From JBBSMX01 sp038232935 (GTDB lineage Bacteria > Bacteroidota > Rhodothermia > Rhodothermales > JANQRZ01): 64,000 nucleotides of DNA. The position numbers and the translations under genes are program-made. This document shows positions 51,945 through 60,169 of the stretch, piece by piece. The notes beneath the pieces are model-generated. The model worked only from the letters and a program-made list of their open reading frames with translations. It was not told the origin of the DNA and searched no databases. The number at the start of each line of letters is the position of its first letter. The first letter of the stretch is position 1. The stretch is taken from positions 26,396-90,395 of the forward strand of contig JBBSMX010000002.1 in assembly GCA_038232935.1 (NCBI GenBank), read 5' to 3'.

Positions 51945-52913
51945 ATGCGACGCCTCCTCCCGTTCCTCACGCTCGCCTTCTTCGCCGTAGGCTGTGAGAA
52001 CGTGCAATCGCCCGCCGAGCTCACGCTCCAGACTCGTGACGCCCTCGACGTGCTTCCCGCCGACGCGGATGTTGTGGGCATGTTCAACGCGGAGCGCGCC
52101 CGCTCCTCGGACGCCTTCGAAACGTTCACGGATGGCGGCTTCTCGATGCACCGGATGGGCGGCGAGGGGGCGGCCCGCTTCGAGGACTTCATCGCCGCCA
52201 CCGGCTTCGACCCGGACGAGGACCTTCACCGCCTCTACTTCGCCGCGAGCGGCGACGAGATGGGCAAGCACGGCGCGCCCGCCTTCGTCGTCTACGCTGA
52301 CTACGACCGGGACCGGCTCGACGACTACGTCGGCAACCAGCCCGACCTCGAGCTCGAACGGACGACGGTCGCCGACGTGCCGGTCTACCTCACGATGCAG
52401 CACGACCGCGAGATGGCCTTCGCCCTCGTCAATGACGACATGATCGTCGCCGGGTCGCGCAGCGAGGTCTACGCCATGCTCGACCGCCTCGCCGACGGCG
52501 CGAAGGGGCTGAGCACCGACGCCGCGATGATGGGGCTGATCCGCAGCGCCGGCCACCCCGACGACATGTGGGTGGCGGTGCGCGACCTCCCCGGTGACCA
52601 CGGCTCTGTCGGGGAGAGCCCGTTCGGGCAGGCCGGACAGATGATGCAAAACGTCGTGCTCTCGGCCGGGTTCGAGGACGACGGCGTCGCCTTCCAGCTT
52701 CACGGCGTGACGCGCCCCGGCACCAGCACCTCGGATGCGGCCGACCTCGTGCGCGGGGCCGTCGCCACGATGAAGATGTCGGCGAAGTCCGACCGAGCCG
52801 CGCTCGACGCGCTCGACCGCGTGACCGTCCGCGAAGTCCGCGACGGCATCACCGTCGAGGGGTTCGTCAGCGAGCAGGCCTTCCGCGCGATGCGAGCCCA
52901 CGCCGACGCCTGA
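51945..52913 (+). CDS. Lipoprotein of unknown function (DUF3352-like)
   Basis: A 322-residue protein with a lipoprotein signal (MRRLLPFLTLAFFAVGC; Cys is the lipidation site). The mature part opens with LPADADVVGMFNAERAR, the 'no-threshold' pattern of DUF3352-like proteins, then alternating strands and helices with VVYADYDRDRLDDYV and DDMIVAGSRSEVYAMLDRL. No catalytic motif was seen. The ATG at 51945 is preferred because it starts the signal; an ATG 9 nt upstream adds three residues. A strong terminator follows at 52936. Confidence 0.75.
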   Translation: MRRLLPFLTLAFFAVGCENVQSPAELTLQTRDALDVLPADADVVGMFNAERARSSDAFETFTDGGFSMHRMGGEGAARFEDFIAATGFDPDEDLHRLYFAASGDEMGKHGAPAFVVYADYDRDRLDDYVGNQPDLELERTTVADVPVYLTMQHDREMAFALVNDDMIVAGSRSEVYAMLDRLADGAKGLSTDAAMMGLIRSAGHPDDMWVAVRDLPGDHGSVGESPFGQAGQMMQNVVLSAGFEDDGVAFQLHGVTRPGTSTSDAADLVRGAVATMKMSAKSDRAALDALDRVTVREVRDGITVEGFVSEQAFRAMRAHADA

Positions 52914-52935
52914 CGCAGCGCGGCGCTCGTTCATC

Positions 52936-52967
52936 CCCCCGTCGGCCGAAGCCGACGGGGGTTTTTT
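52936..52967 (+). terminator. Rho-independent terminator
   Basis: An 11-bp stem CCCCCGTCGGC / GCCGACGGGGG (52936-52946, 52951-52961) with a CGAA loop is followed by six T (52962-52967), 22 nt after the lipoprotein stop codon. Confidence 0.9.
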
Positions 52968-53033
52968 GTGGAGGCCGGCGGCACCGCTCCGCCCCGTCGT
53001 AGTTTCCGCGCCGTCACCCAAATCCGCTGCCGC

Positions 53034-53924
53034 ATGGTCTACACGAACGTCACCGACGACCTCCCCTCCCTCGAGGCGCTCCCCACGATCCCGCGCCCGA
53101 ACCGCGTCCTTCTCACGACGCCGGAGCACTTCCGCGTCGCCTACGTCATCAACCCCCACATGGAGGGCAACATCGGGGCCGTGGACGCCGACGAAGCCCA
53201 GCGCGAGTGGGAGCGGCTGCGCGAGGCCTACCGGGACGCAGGCATCGAGGTGAACGTGCTCGACGGCGCGCCGGATCTCCCAGACATGGTGTTCTGCGCG
53301 AACCAGTCCCTCCCGTACCAGACGCCCGGCGGCGAGCGCGGCGTCGTCATCAGCCGGATGCACGCCCCGCAGCGCAAGGCCGAGGTCGAGCACTACGCCG
53401 ACTTCTTCGCCGCGCAGGACTACGAGGTGAAACGCCTCGACGCCGACCTCCCCGGCGATTTCGAGGGGATGGGCGACGCGCTCTGGCACCCCGAGCGCTA
53501 CCTCCTCTGGGGCGGCCACGGCTACCGCACCGACCCCGAGGTCTACGCCCGCCTCTCCAGCGCCCTCGGCTTCCCCGTCTGCGCCCTCCGCCTCACCGAC
53601 CCCGACTTCTACCACCTCGACACCTGCCTCTGCCCGCTCGACGAGCACACCGCGCTCATCTACCCCGACGCCTTCAACGACGACGGGCTCGGGCTCATCC
53701 GCCACTACTTCACCCGCGTGCTGGAAGCGCCCGAGGACGAGGCACGCACCCTCTTCGCCTGCAACGCCCACTCCCCGGACGGCGAGCACGTCATCATCCA
53801 GCGCGGCTGCACCGATACGATCGACCAACTCCGCGATGCCGGGTACACCCCGGTCGAAGTCGAAACCGGCGAGTTTCTGAAGTCCGGCGGCTCCGTCTTC
53901 TGCATGAAGGTGATGTACTGGTAG
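53034..53924 (+). CDS. DDAH / arginine-deiminase-family amidinohydrolase
   Basis: A 296-residue enzyme of the guanidino-group-modifying superfamily. Visible signatures are LPDMVFCANQSL, FEGMGDALWHP (substrate Glu/Asp), the His of FYHLDTCLCPL, and the nucleophile Cys near the C-terminus in KSGGSVFCMKV. The single-domain size fits dimethylarginine dimethylaminohydrolase-like or related arginine/ornithine-metabolising enzymes rather than classical ArcA. The substrate is not assignable. The start at 53034 (MVYTNVTDDL) is preferred because upstream codons overlap the preceding terminator. It is followed by an inverted repeat and the glycosyltransferase. Confidence 0.88.
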   Translation: MVYTNVTDDLPSLEALPTIPRPNRVLLTTPEHFRVAYVINPHMEGNIGAVDADEAQREWERLREAYRDAGIEVNVLDGAPDLPDMVFCANQSLPYQTPGGERGVVISRMHAPQRKAEVEHYADFFAAQDYEVKRLDADLPGDFEGMGDALWHPERYLLWGGHGYRTDPEVYARLSSALGFPVCALRLTDPDFYHLDTCLCPLDEHTALIYPDAFNDDGLGLIRHYFTRVLEAPEDEARTLFACNAHSPDGEHVIIQRGCTDTIDQLRDAGYTPVEVETGEFLKSGGSVFCMKVMYW

Positions 53925-53938
53925 AAAGGGTACAGTGG

Positions 53939-54040
53939 AAGGGGTAAAGGGTAAAAGGGAGCTCAGGCGATCGGAGCGCGCTCCTCGTCGGAGCTGCCAC
54001 CTTGTTACCCTTCGCCCTTTACCCTTACCCTTTACCCCTT
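53939..54040. repeat. 16-bp inverted repeat of TTTACCC-like words before the glycosyltransferase
   Basis: AAGGGGTAAAGGGTAA (53939-53954) pairs exactly with 54025-54040. The right side continues as near-tandem CCCTTTACCCTTACCC words. The arm overlaps the proposed TTG start at 54039. The spacer between the arms is 70 nt. Confidence 0.75.
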
Positions 54041-54797
54041 GACTGTATCCATCATCATCCCGGCGCTCGACGAGGCAGCGGAGCTTCCGGCAACGCTGGC
54101 GAGCGTGCGCGTGCAGCCGGGGCCGAAGCACATCGTCGTCGCCGACGGCGGGTCGGATGATGCGACGCGAGAGATTGCGGCGCAGCACGGGGTGGACGTG
54201 GTGATGGCCCCGCGCGGGCGGGCACGGCAGATGAACGCCGGGGCGGAGCGCGCCACCGGCGACGTACTCCTCTTCCTCCACGCCGACACCCGCCTGCCCG
54301 ACGGTGCGCTCGACCGCGTCCGTGCCGCCCTCGCCGATCCCGCCGTGGCGGCCGGCTGCTTCCGCCTCCGGTTCGACCGCGGCGGCTTCTGGCTCTGGCT
54401 CTGGACACGGCCCCTCTGGATGCACTGGCACCGCTGGGCCTTCGGCGACCGCGCCCTCTTCGTCCGGCGCAGCGCGTTCGACGCCGTCGGCGGCTTCCCC
54501 GACCAGCCGATCTTCGAGGACCTCGACATGGTGCAGGCGCTCCGGACGCAGGGCCGGTTCGTCTTTCTCGACGCCGCCGTGACGACGTCGGCGCGGCGGT
54601 TCGTACGGCACGCCAGCCTCCGGCAGCAGCTCCGCAACTGGGCGCTGTGGGGGGCGTGGCTCGTCGGCGTCTCGCCCCGCCGGGTCGCCCGGTTCTACCC
54701 GACGCACAGCGAAACGGCGAGGGCAGGCACCATGCCCGCCCCCGCCGCGCCGGAGACTCCGAGAGCCGGAGACTCGGAGGTAGTCACCCAGACCTAG
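54039..54797 (+). CDS. TIGR04283-like family 2 glycosyltransferase
   Basis: A 252-residue GT2 enzyme. The fold starts SIIIPALDEAAELPATLASV. HIVVADGGSDDATREIA contains the nucleotide-binding Asp, VLLFLHADTRLPDGALD the DxD-like site, and FGDRALFVRRSAFDAVGGFPDQPIFEDLDMVQAL the acceptor loop typical of the TIGR04283 ('arsenosugar-associated') group. The start is a TTG at 54039 because no ATG precedes SIIIP. A disordered Pro/Ala-rich tail follows the domain. Substrates are unknown; no arsenic genes are in the window. Its stop overlaps the convergent truncated gene by 4 nt. Confidence 0.85.
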   Translation: MTVSIIIPALDEAAELPATLASVRVQPGPKHIVVADGGSDDATREIAAQHGVDVVMAPRGRARQMNAGAERATGDVLLFLHADTRLPDGALDRVRAALADPAVAAGCFRLRFDRGGFWLWLWTRPLWMHWHRWAFGDRALFVRRSAFDAVGGFPDQPIFEDLDMVQALRTQGRFVFLDAAVTTSARRFVRHASLRQQLRNWALWGAWLVGVSPRRVARFYPTHSETARAGTMPAPAAPETPRAGDSEVVTQT

Positions 54798-55445
54798 AAC
54801 GCGATGTCGCCGAGTTCGGAGATGTCGAACGCCGCGGTGAAGGTGCCGTTGTTGGAGGAGTACACCGTGTACCGCTCCCCTGCACGGTCGAAGAGATACA
54901 CCTGGTTCGAGCCGTCGATGAAGAACGCCGCGCCTACCGCCGAGATCGGAGAGCTCCCGTTGCCGAAGTCCGAAGGAAAGTCGCTCACACTATCGAAGGA
55001 GTCGTTACCGTAGAAATACCGCTGGTACTGCGTTCCGTTCTGGTTGAACAGGATGATGTGGTTCGAATTCCGCACCGAGATGACCGCTCCGATCGAAGCG
55101 AGGTCGCATCCGGCATCGTCGAACTCCTCCTCGAACGAGGCCGGCGTGTCGAAGCCACCGTTTTGGCCGCGCTCATACTTCGTGTACGTATCCCCATCGG
55201 TGCTTAAGAAATAGGTATCTGGTTGGGACCCGTTCTCGCTGGCCGCTGCCCCCACCTCGTCGAACGGGAGGTTGCCATCTTCCAGATCGTCGATGTCGTC
55301 GGCGTCGGAGACCGCCCCCGTCGTGAGGTTGATTCTGACGAACCGGTCGCCGTCGGTGTTGAAGAGGACGATGCGGCTATCGCCCGCGTTCGGATAGGCG
55401 GCACCGATCTCGCTACTGCTGCCTCCCCCCTGTCCGAAGGAGAAC
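54794..55445 (-). pseudogene. Truncated hemopexin-like repeat protein (5' end lost)
   Basis: The minus-strand frame encodes ~215 residues with four ~52-residue repeats resembling hemopexin blades: IGAAYPNAGDSRIVLFNTDGDRFVR, VGAAASENGSQPDTYFLSTDGDTYTKYE, IGAVISVRNSNHIILFNQNGTQYQRY and VGAAFFIDGSNQVYLFDRAGERYTVY (each a separate blade). No signal peptide or start precedes them: the frame runs straight into antisense of the M1 peptidase fragment at ~55445. The gene is therefore cut at its 5' end. The codon mix is less GC-rich than in its neighbours. In this family, repeats usually act as binding propellers. Confidence 0.7.
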
Positions 55446-56171
55446 GTGGTCGGGCAGGACGAGGCCGACTTCACGTGGATGGACGAGGGGCTGACGAGCT
55501 ACAACACGAACGTCGGCACCGACGCCTTTTACGGCGACGAGGTGGACGCGTGGGACCCCGCTCAGCAGTCGCACTACACCCTCGCCGGCACCGGCCGTGC
55601 CGTCCCGCCGGTGCGCCACGGCGATCAGTTCCCCATCGCCGGCCGGTCGCGCAGCGTCGCGTCGTACTCCACGCCGGCCGTGCTCCTCCACGCGCTCGAA
55701 GGGATCGCCGGGCCGGAGCGGTTCCGCGAAGCGCTTCGCACCTACGGCGAGCGCTGGGCCTACAAGCGCCCCTACCCCTACGACCTATTCAACACGTTCG
55801 AGGACGTCCTCGGCGAAGACCTCGACTGGCTCTGGACCCCGACCCTCTTCGAGACGTGGACCGTCGACCACGCGATTGCCAGCGTCGAGCAGACGGCGGA
55901 CGGGGTGACGGTGCGGGTCGCCGACCTCGGGCTGGCCCCGATGCCCGCCCCCGTGGTGGTGACCTACGCCGACGGGCGCACCGAGGAGCGCACGGTCCCG
56001 GTGGCGACGTGGCTGGAGGGCCGGACCGAAGCATCCGTGGCCTTCCCGCCCGGCAGCGTCGCCCGCGTCGAGATCGACCCCGGCGTGTACCTCCCCGACG
56101 TGGACCGCGCCAACAACGCGTGGAGCGCGAGCGGTGGACCGGCGGTGCGTCCGCCGTCCGGGAGCGAGTGA
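55446..56171 (+). pseudogene. C-terminal fragment of an M1-family aminopeptidase
   Basis: This frame begins abruptly at VVGQDEADFTWMDEGLTSYNT, which corresponds to the segment just after the HExxH zinc motif of M1 peptidases (the third zinc ligand Glu in WMDEGL). The rest (~220 residues) is a normal M1 C-terminal half ending VDRANNAWSASGG. The N-terminal catalytic half, including HExxH, and the signal peptide are missing, replaced by the hemopexin-like fragment on the other strand. It cannot encode an active peptidase in this form. Confidence 0.8.
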
Positions 56172-56274
56172 TACGCCCTTCGATGAATGATTAGAAAAGG
56201 GCTTCGCCGAGCTTGCACCGGCCCGAGCGTGCCCCTTACCTTCGTCCTCCCGCTCGAAAATCCGTGACGGAGTT

Positions 56275-56346
56275 TCCTCGGTAGCTCAGCGGTAGAGCAT
56301 GCGGCTGTTAACCGCAGGGTCGTAGGTTCGAATCCTACCCAGGGAG
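56275..56346 (+). tRNA. tRNA-Asn (GTT)
   Basis: The cloverleaf is readable by eye: D-arm GCTC/GAGC, anticodon stem TGCGG/CCGCA with loop CTGTTAA (anticodon GTT at 56307-56309), and T-arm GTAGG-TTCGAAT-CCTAC. The acceptor pairs TCCTCGG with CCAGGGA, giving one C-A mismatch and one T-G wobble. CCA is not fully encoded. A terminator follows at once. Confidence 0.92.
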
Positions 56347-56350
56347 CAGA

Positions 56351-56393
56351 GAGCTGAGATGCTACGAGAGTGCGACATCTCAGTTCTTTTTTT
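56351..56393 (+). terminator. Terminator after tRNA-Asn
   Basis: GAGCTGAGATG (56351-56361) pairs with CATCTCAGTTC (56376-56386, one G-T) and is followed by seven T. Confidence 0.85.
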
Positions 56394-56479
56394 GTAGAGG
56401 GCGGAGGTGCGACAGTTACAGGTCGCAGAAGCTGTGAGGCAGTTGGGTAAGCCTCCGGTGCCGCCCGATCTTTCGTGCC

Positions 56480-56818
56480 TTGGCCGCCATCGTCCTCATA
56501 TCCCTCGTCCTCTTCGCCCCCGCCCTGGGCGTCGGCGATGATTGCTGTCTGTCCATACCCGAAGAGGATGGCATCGTTGCGGGGGGCACATTCGGCCGTT
56601 CGGGCATGCCGCCGCTGAGGGGAGACCCCTGCGACTCGGAGTGCCCACCCGAAGGCGGGTGCTGCGCGGTGTGCGTCGTGTGCTGCAAGACTGCCTTTCG
56701 TTCCTCGTCGCCGTGTGGTACCACCAAGGCCGGCGCTGCGGGCACCCTGGCCCCCCTCCCTTCCCCCCTCCCCGCTACCGATCCTGGCTGCTCCGTCTGG
56801 CATCCGCCCCGTGGCTGA
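56480..56818 (+). CDS. Small Cys-rich exported protein upstream of a TonB receptor
   Basis: A 112-residue frame from a TTG at 56480. A hydrophobic leader (AAIVLISLVLFAPALGVG) is followed by clustered cysteines: DDCCLSIPEE, then CDSECPPEGGCCAVCVVCC, then a Pro-rich tail with one more Cys. The arrangement resembles the small Cys-rich proteins that precede metal-efflux or copper-related receptor genes in Bacteroidota. It lies 123 nt upstream of the TonB receptor. No initiation signal is obvious, and a spurious frame cannot be excluded. Confidence 0.45.
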   Translation: MAAIVLISLVLFAPALGVGDDCCLSIPEEDGIVAGGTFGRSGMPPLRGDPCDSECPPEGGCCAVCVVCCKTAFRSSSPCGTTKAGAAGTLAPLPSPLPATDPGCSVWHPPRG

Positions 56819-56941
56819 CGTCGCCTCACCGACGCCCGTGCCCGCTCGACGGGCCTACGCCCCGCCTACCTCGCCAGACGTTTCCGCTGCCGCTTCGCAC
56901 CTCGGGGTGCGGCCCGGCATCGCGGACCAGCCACGGAATCT

Positions 56942-59206
56942 ATGCCTCACCGCTTGCCCCAGGCCCTCCAACGGCCCGCCCTCCTCGCTCTCGCCCTCCT
57001 CGCGCTCCTCGCCGCCCCCGCCTCCGCCCAGCACACCCTCCGCGTCCGCGTCACCGATGAGCACTCGGGCGAGCCCCTCCCCGGAGCCAGCGTCGTCCTC
57101 GAAGGGACGGCCGTCGGCGCCGCTGCCGGACCCGACGGACTCGCCACCGTCACGGGCGTCCCCGACGGCGAGCATGCCTTCGTCGTCTCCTTCGTGGGCT
57201 ACGAGCCGGCTCGCCTGACCCTCGCCTTCCCGCCGGCCGACCCAGACGCGCCCGTCGAGGTCGCCCTCGGAGAGGACCACGACGAGATGGGCGAGGTCGT
57301 CGTCGGTGCCATGCGGACGAGCCGAACGATTGCCGAGATCCCCACCCGCGTCGAGACCATCGCCGGGGAGGAGATCGACGAGAAGATCTCGATGGAGCCC
57401 GCGAACATCTCCATGCTGCTGAACGAGTCGCCCGGCATCGTCGTCCAGCAGACCTCCGCCGTCTCCGGGAACGCCTCCATCCGCATCCAGGGCCTCGACG
57501 GCCGCTACACCCAGCTTCTCAAGGACGGCTTCCCCCTCTACGGCGGCTTCTCCGGCGGCCTCTCCCTCCTCCAGGTCCCGCCGCTCGACCTCCGCCAGGT
57601 CGAGATCATAAAAGGCCCCGCCTCCACGCTCTACGGCGGCGACGCCATCGCCGGCCTCGTCAACCTCGTCTCGAAGACGCCGGGGCCGTCGGCGGACGCC
57701 GAACCCGAGCGTTCCCTCCTCCTCAACGCCACGAGCGCGGGCGGCTTCGACGCCGGTGCCTTCCTCGCCGACCGGGCCGAGCGCTTCGGCTACACCCTCC
57801 TCGCCTCGGGGAACCTCCAGCGGGCCTACGACGGCGACGGCGACGCGTTCACGAATATCCCCCGGACTCGTCGCGTGACGTTCGCCCCCAGGGGGTTCTA
57901 CTACCCGTCGGCGGCGACGACGGTGTGGGCCGGGCTCACGGGCACAGTGGAGGAGCGCGAGGGCGGCGACGTGGCGGTGATCGAGGGGGACGACGTGCCA
58001 GGCACCGCGTTCGTCGAGCGGAGCGAGAGCCGGCGGCTCACCTCGCAGGCCCGCCTCGACCACGCCCTCTCGGAGCGGACGACGCTCACACTCAAGCAGA
58101 GCACGAGCCTCTTCGACCGGAGCGTCGACCTCCCGGGCTACCGGTTCGAGGGGACGCAGACGGCGACCTACTCAGAGGCCTCCGCCCTCCTCCTCCTCGG
58201 CGAGCACGACCTCGTCGCCGGCCTCGATCTCCGCACTGATGCCTTCGATCAGGACCGTACGAACGGACCCGAGCCAGGTGCGGAGCTGGACTACACCTTC
58301 GTCACGGCGGGCGCGTTCGTGCAGGACACGTGGGATGTGGCGAACCGGCTCGCTGTCGAGCTGGGGCTCCGCGGAGACTACCACGACGCGTACGGCTTCT
58401 TCGCCCTCCCCCGCGCCTCGGCGCTCTTCCGGCTCACGGAAAGCCTCAGCGCCCGCCTCACCGGAGGGCTAGGCTACAAGGCACCGACGGTGTTCCTCGA
58501 GCCCTCGGAGGAGCGGGCGTTCGAGGGCGTCCTCCCCCTGGACGACGACGTGGAGGCGGAGACCTCCTACGGCGGCACGTTCGACGTCAACTACGAGGCC
58601 GTCCTCTTCGACCGCGTCTCGCTCTCGCTCAACCAGGCCGTCTACCTCACGCGGCTCTGGAACGCCCTCGTGCCCGTCGTCGAGGCCGGCCCGTCCGAGG
58701 GGGCAGAGGGCCTCCTCCGCTACCGGAACGCCACCGGCCCCGTCCGCACGCAGGGGCTCGAGACGAACGCCCGCTTCGGCCTCGGCGACTTCAAGCTCTT
58801 CCTCGGCTACGTCTACCTCGACGCCATTACCGCCGATGACGGCGGTGCCGAGCACGACGCCGACGGCGAGCGGACCCCGCTCGCGCTCACGCCCGAGCAC
58901 AAGACGTACACCGTCCTCGTGTGGGAGCGGCACGGGCGCGGCCGGATCGGGCTGGAGGCGTACTACACAGGCCCACAGCGGCTCTCCGACGGCGAGCGGA
59001 TGCCGGGTTACTGGGTCACCGGCGTGATGGCGGAGTGGCGCGTGGGGCCGGCCCGGCTCTTCCTCAACTTCGAGAACTTCCTCGATACGCAGCAGACGAA
59101 CTACGGCCCCGTCGTGCTCGGCCCGCGCGCGACGCCGACGTTCGCGGAGGTGTGGGCGCCGACGGACGGGTTCGTCGTCAACGGCGGCGTGAAGTACGCG
59201 TTCTAG
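56942..59206 (+). CDS. TonB-dependent receptor with carboxypeptidase-regulatory-like domain
   Basis: A 754-residue outer-membrane receptor. A signal peptide (ending ...LLAAPASAQ) precedes a CarboxypepD-reg-like domain (~30-115: RVRVTDEHSGEPLPGASVVLEGT). The plug domain follows (~125-235: EVVVGAMRTSR, ISMLLNESPGIVVQQTSAVSGNASIRIQGLDGRY, IKGPASTLYGGDAIAGLVNLVSK, each a separate plug element). The barrel ends in a C-terminal Phe (GGVKYAF). It imports a siderophore, metal complex or other ligand using TonB energy. A Cys-rich small protein lies directly upstream, hinting at metal. Confidence 0.93.
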   Translation: MPHRLPQALQRPALLALALLALLAAPASAQHTLRVRVTDEHSGEPLPGASVVLEGTAVGAAAGPDGLATVTGVPDGEHAFVVSFVGYEPARLTLAFPPADPDAPVEVALGEDHDEMGEVVVGAMRTSRTIAEIPTRVETIAGEEIDEKISMEPANISMLLNESPGIVVQQTSAVSGNASIRIQGLDGRYTQLLKDGFPLYGGFSGGLSLLQVPPLDLRQVEIIKGPASTLYGGDAIAGLVNLVSKTPGPSADAEPERSLLLNATSAGGFDAGAFLADRAERFGYTLLASGNLQRAYDGDGDAFTNIPRTRRVTFAPRGFYYPSAATTVWAGLTGTVEEREGGDVAVIEGDDVPGTAFVERSESRRLTSQARLDHALSERTTLTLKQSTSLFDRSVDLPGYRFEGTQTATYSEASALLLLGEHDLVAGLDLRTDAFDQDRTNGPEPGAELDYTFVTAGAFVQDTWDVANRLAVELGLRGDYHDAYGFFALPRASALFRLTESLSARLTGGLGYKAPTVFLEPSEERAFEGVLPLDDDVEAETSYGGTFDVNYEAVLFDRVSLSLNQAVYLTRLWNALVPVVEAGPSEGAEGLLRYRNATGPVRTQGLETNARFGLGDFKLFLGYVYLDAITADDGGAEHDADGERTPLALTPEHKTYTVLVWERHGRGRIGLEAYYTGPQRLSDGERMPGYWVTGVMAEWRVGPARLFLNFENFLDTQQTNYGPVVLGPRATPTFAEVWAPTDGFVVNGGVKYAF

Positions 59207-59281
59207 CAACCTGTTCCACCGCCCACCCGGGGGCACGACGATCTGCATGGATCAGATGGACTTCCGAGTGCGCGGCCTCGG

Positions 59282-59545
59282 TCACAGGCCGATGCCCCCG
59301 TCGTTCATCCCGCCCCCCGGCGAGCCCTCCGTCCGCGCTTGGCGACGCTCGGCGGGCTTCCCGAACGTCCACGTCAGCGTCGCCGAGAGCGAGCGCTGCG
59401 CCGGGTCGCGGACGCCGAGTTCGGCGTACGCCTCGTTCTCCGACTCGAACTCGAAGCGCGCCGTGCCGAAGGGGTCGTTGGCGCGGAGGCTGAGCGAGAG
59501 CGCGTCGCCCATGAGCTTTGCCGCAGCCCCACCGACGTGAACCCG
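59282..59545 (-). pseudogene. C-terminal fragment of a TonB-receptor-like beta-barrel
   Basis: The minus-strand frame reads KLMGDALSLSLRANDPFGTARFEFES, then RDPAQRSLSATLTWTFGKPAERR, which is the last two or three strands of Bacteroidota outer-membrane barrels (ending TFGKP). The frame is open beyond the visible homology to ~59565, but nothing upstream resembles the rest of a receptor: the DNA becomes the GH114 fragment in the other orientation. About 75-95 residues remain of a normally 700-900-residue protein. Confidence 0.65.
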
Positions 59546-60086
59546 AACCCCGACGAACGCCCGCTTCCTCGCCTCCGACCTCGGCCGCCCGCTCGACGGC
59601 TTCCCCTCCGAGCGCTGGCTCGATGTCCGCTCCGCGAACGTCTACCAGATCATGCTCGACCGCCTCGACCTCGCCGTGGCGCGCGACTGCGACGGCGTCG
59701 AGCCCGACAACGTGGACGGCTACACGAACGACCCCGGCTTCCCGATCACCGCGACGGACCAGCTCGCCTCCAACCGCAACCTCGCGAACGCGGCGCACCA
59801 GCGCGGCCTCGCCATCGCCCTCAAGAACAGCGGCGACCAGGCCGCCGACCTCGTGGCCTACTTCGACTTCGAGCTCAACGAGGAGTGCTTCGACTTCGAG
59901 GAGTGCGACCAGCTCCAGCCGTTCATCGACGCCGGCAAGGCCGTGTTGAACGTGGAATATCCCGGCTCCCGCAGCGCTGCCCAGACCCTCGCTGCGACGG
60001 TCTGCCCCGAGGCGAACGCGCGAAGCCTGCGCACCCTCATCCTCCCCGAAAACCTTGACGACGCGTGGCGCGTGGCGTGTTTTTGA
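59541..60086 (+). pseudogene. C-terminal fragment of a GH114 endo-alpha-1,4-polygalactosaminidase-like protein
   Basis: The frame is open from 59541 and is clearly GH114-like from LGRPLDGFPSERWLDVRS through CDGVEPDNVDGYTNDPGFP and GLAIALKN to VAYFDFELNEECFDFEEC and AGKAVLNVEY. The N-terminal third of the TIM barrel, with signal peptide and the first catalytic Asp region, is absent. A start at 59652 would make only 144 residues, so an active enzyme is unlikely. Upstream text is the antisense of a barrel fragment. Confidence 0.75.
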
Positions 60087-60169
60087 GAGTGCTGTTGAGA
60101 GGCTATCAGGATGGTGTGCGCGGCACAGCGCCGGGGGGTTAGCTTGTAGCGACCCCAACCGCCGCCGCC

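Noticed and set aside
51927..54707. A 926-codon minus-strand open frame over the lipoprotein, DDAH-like and glycosyltransferase genes
   Set aside because: Low-complexity Glu/Val/Arg/Ala-rich product typical of antisense frames in GC-rich DNA; it covers three well-supported plus-strand genes and a terminator.
54039..54797. Arsenosugar biosynthesis role for the glycosyltransferase
   Set aside because: The TIGR04283 name alone is weak evidence; no arsM or other arsenic genes are in the window.
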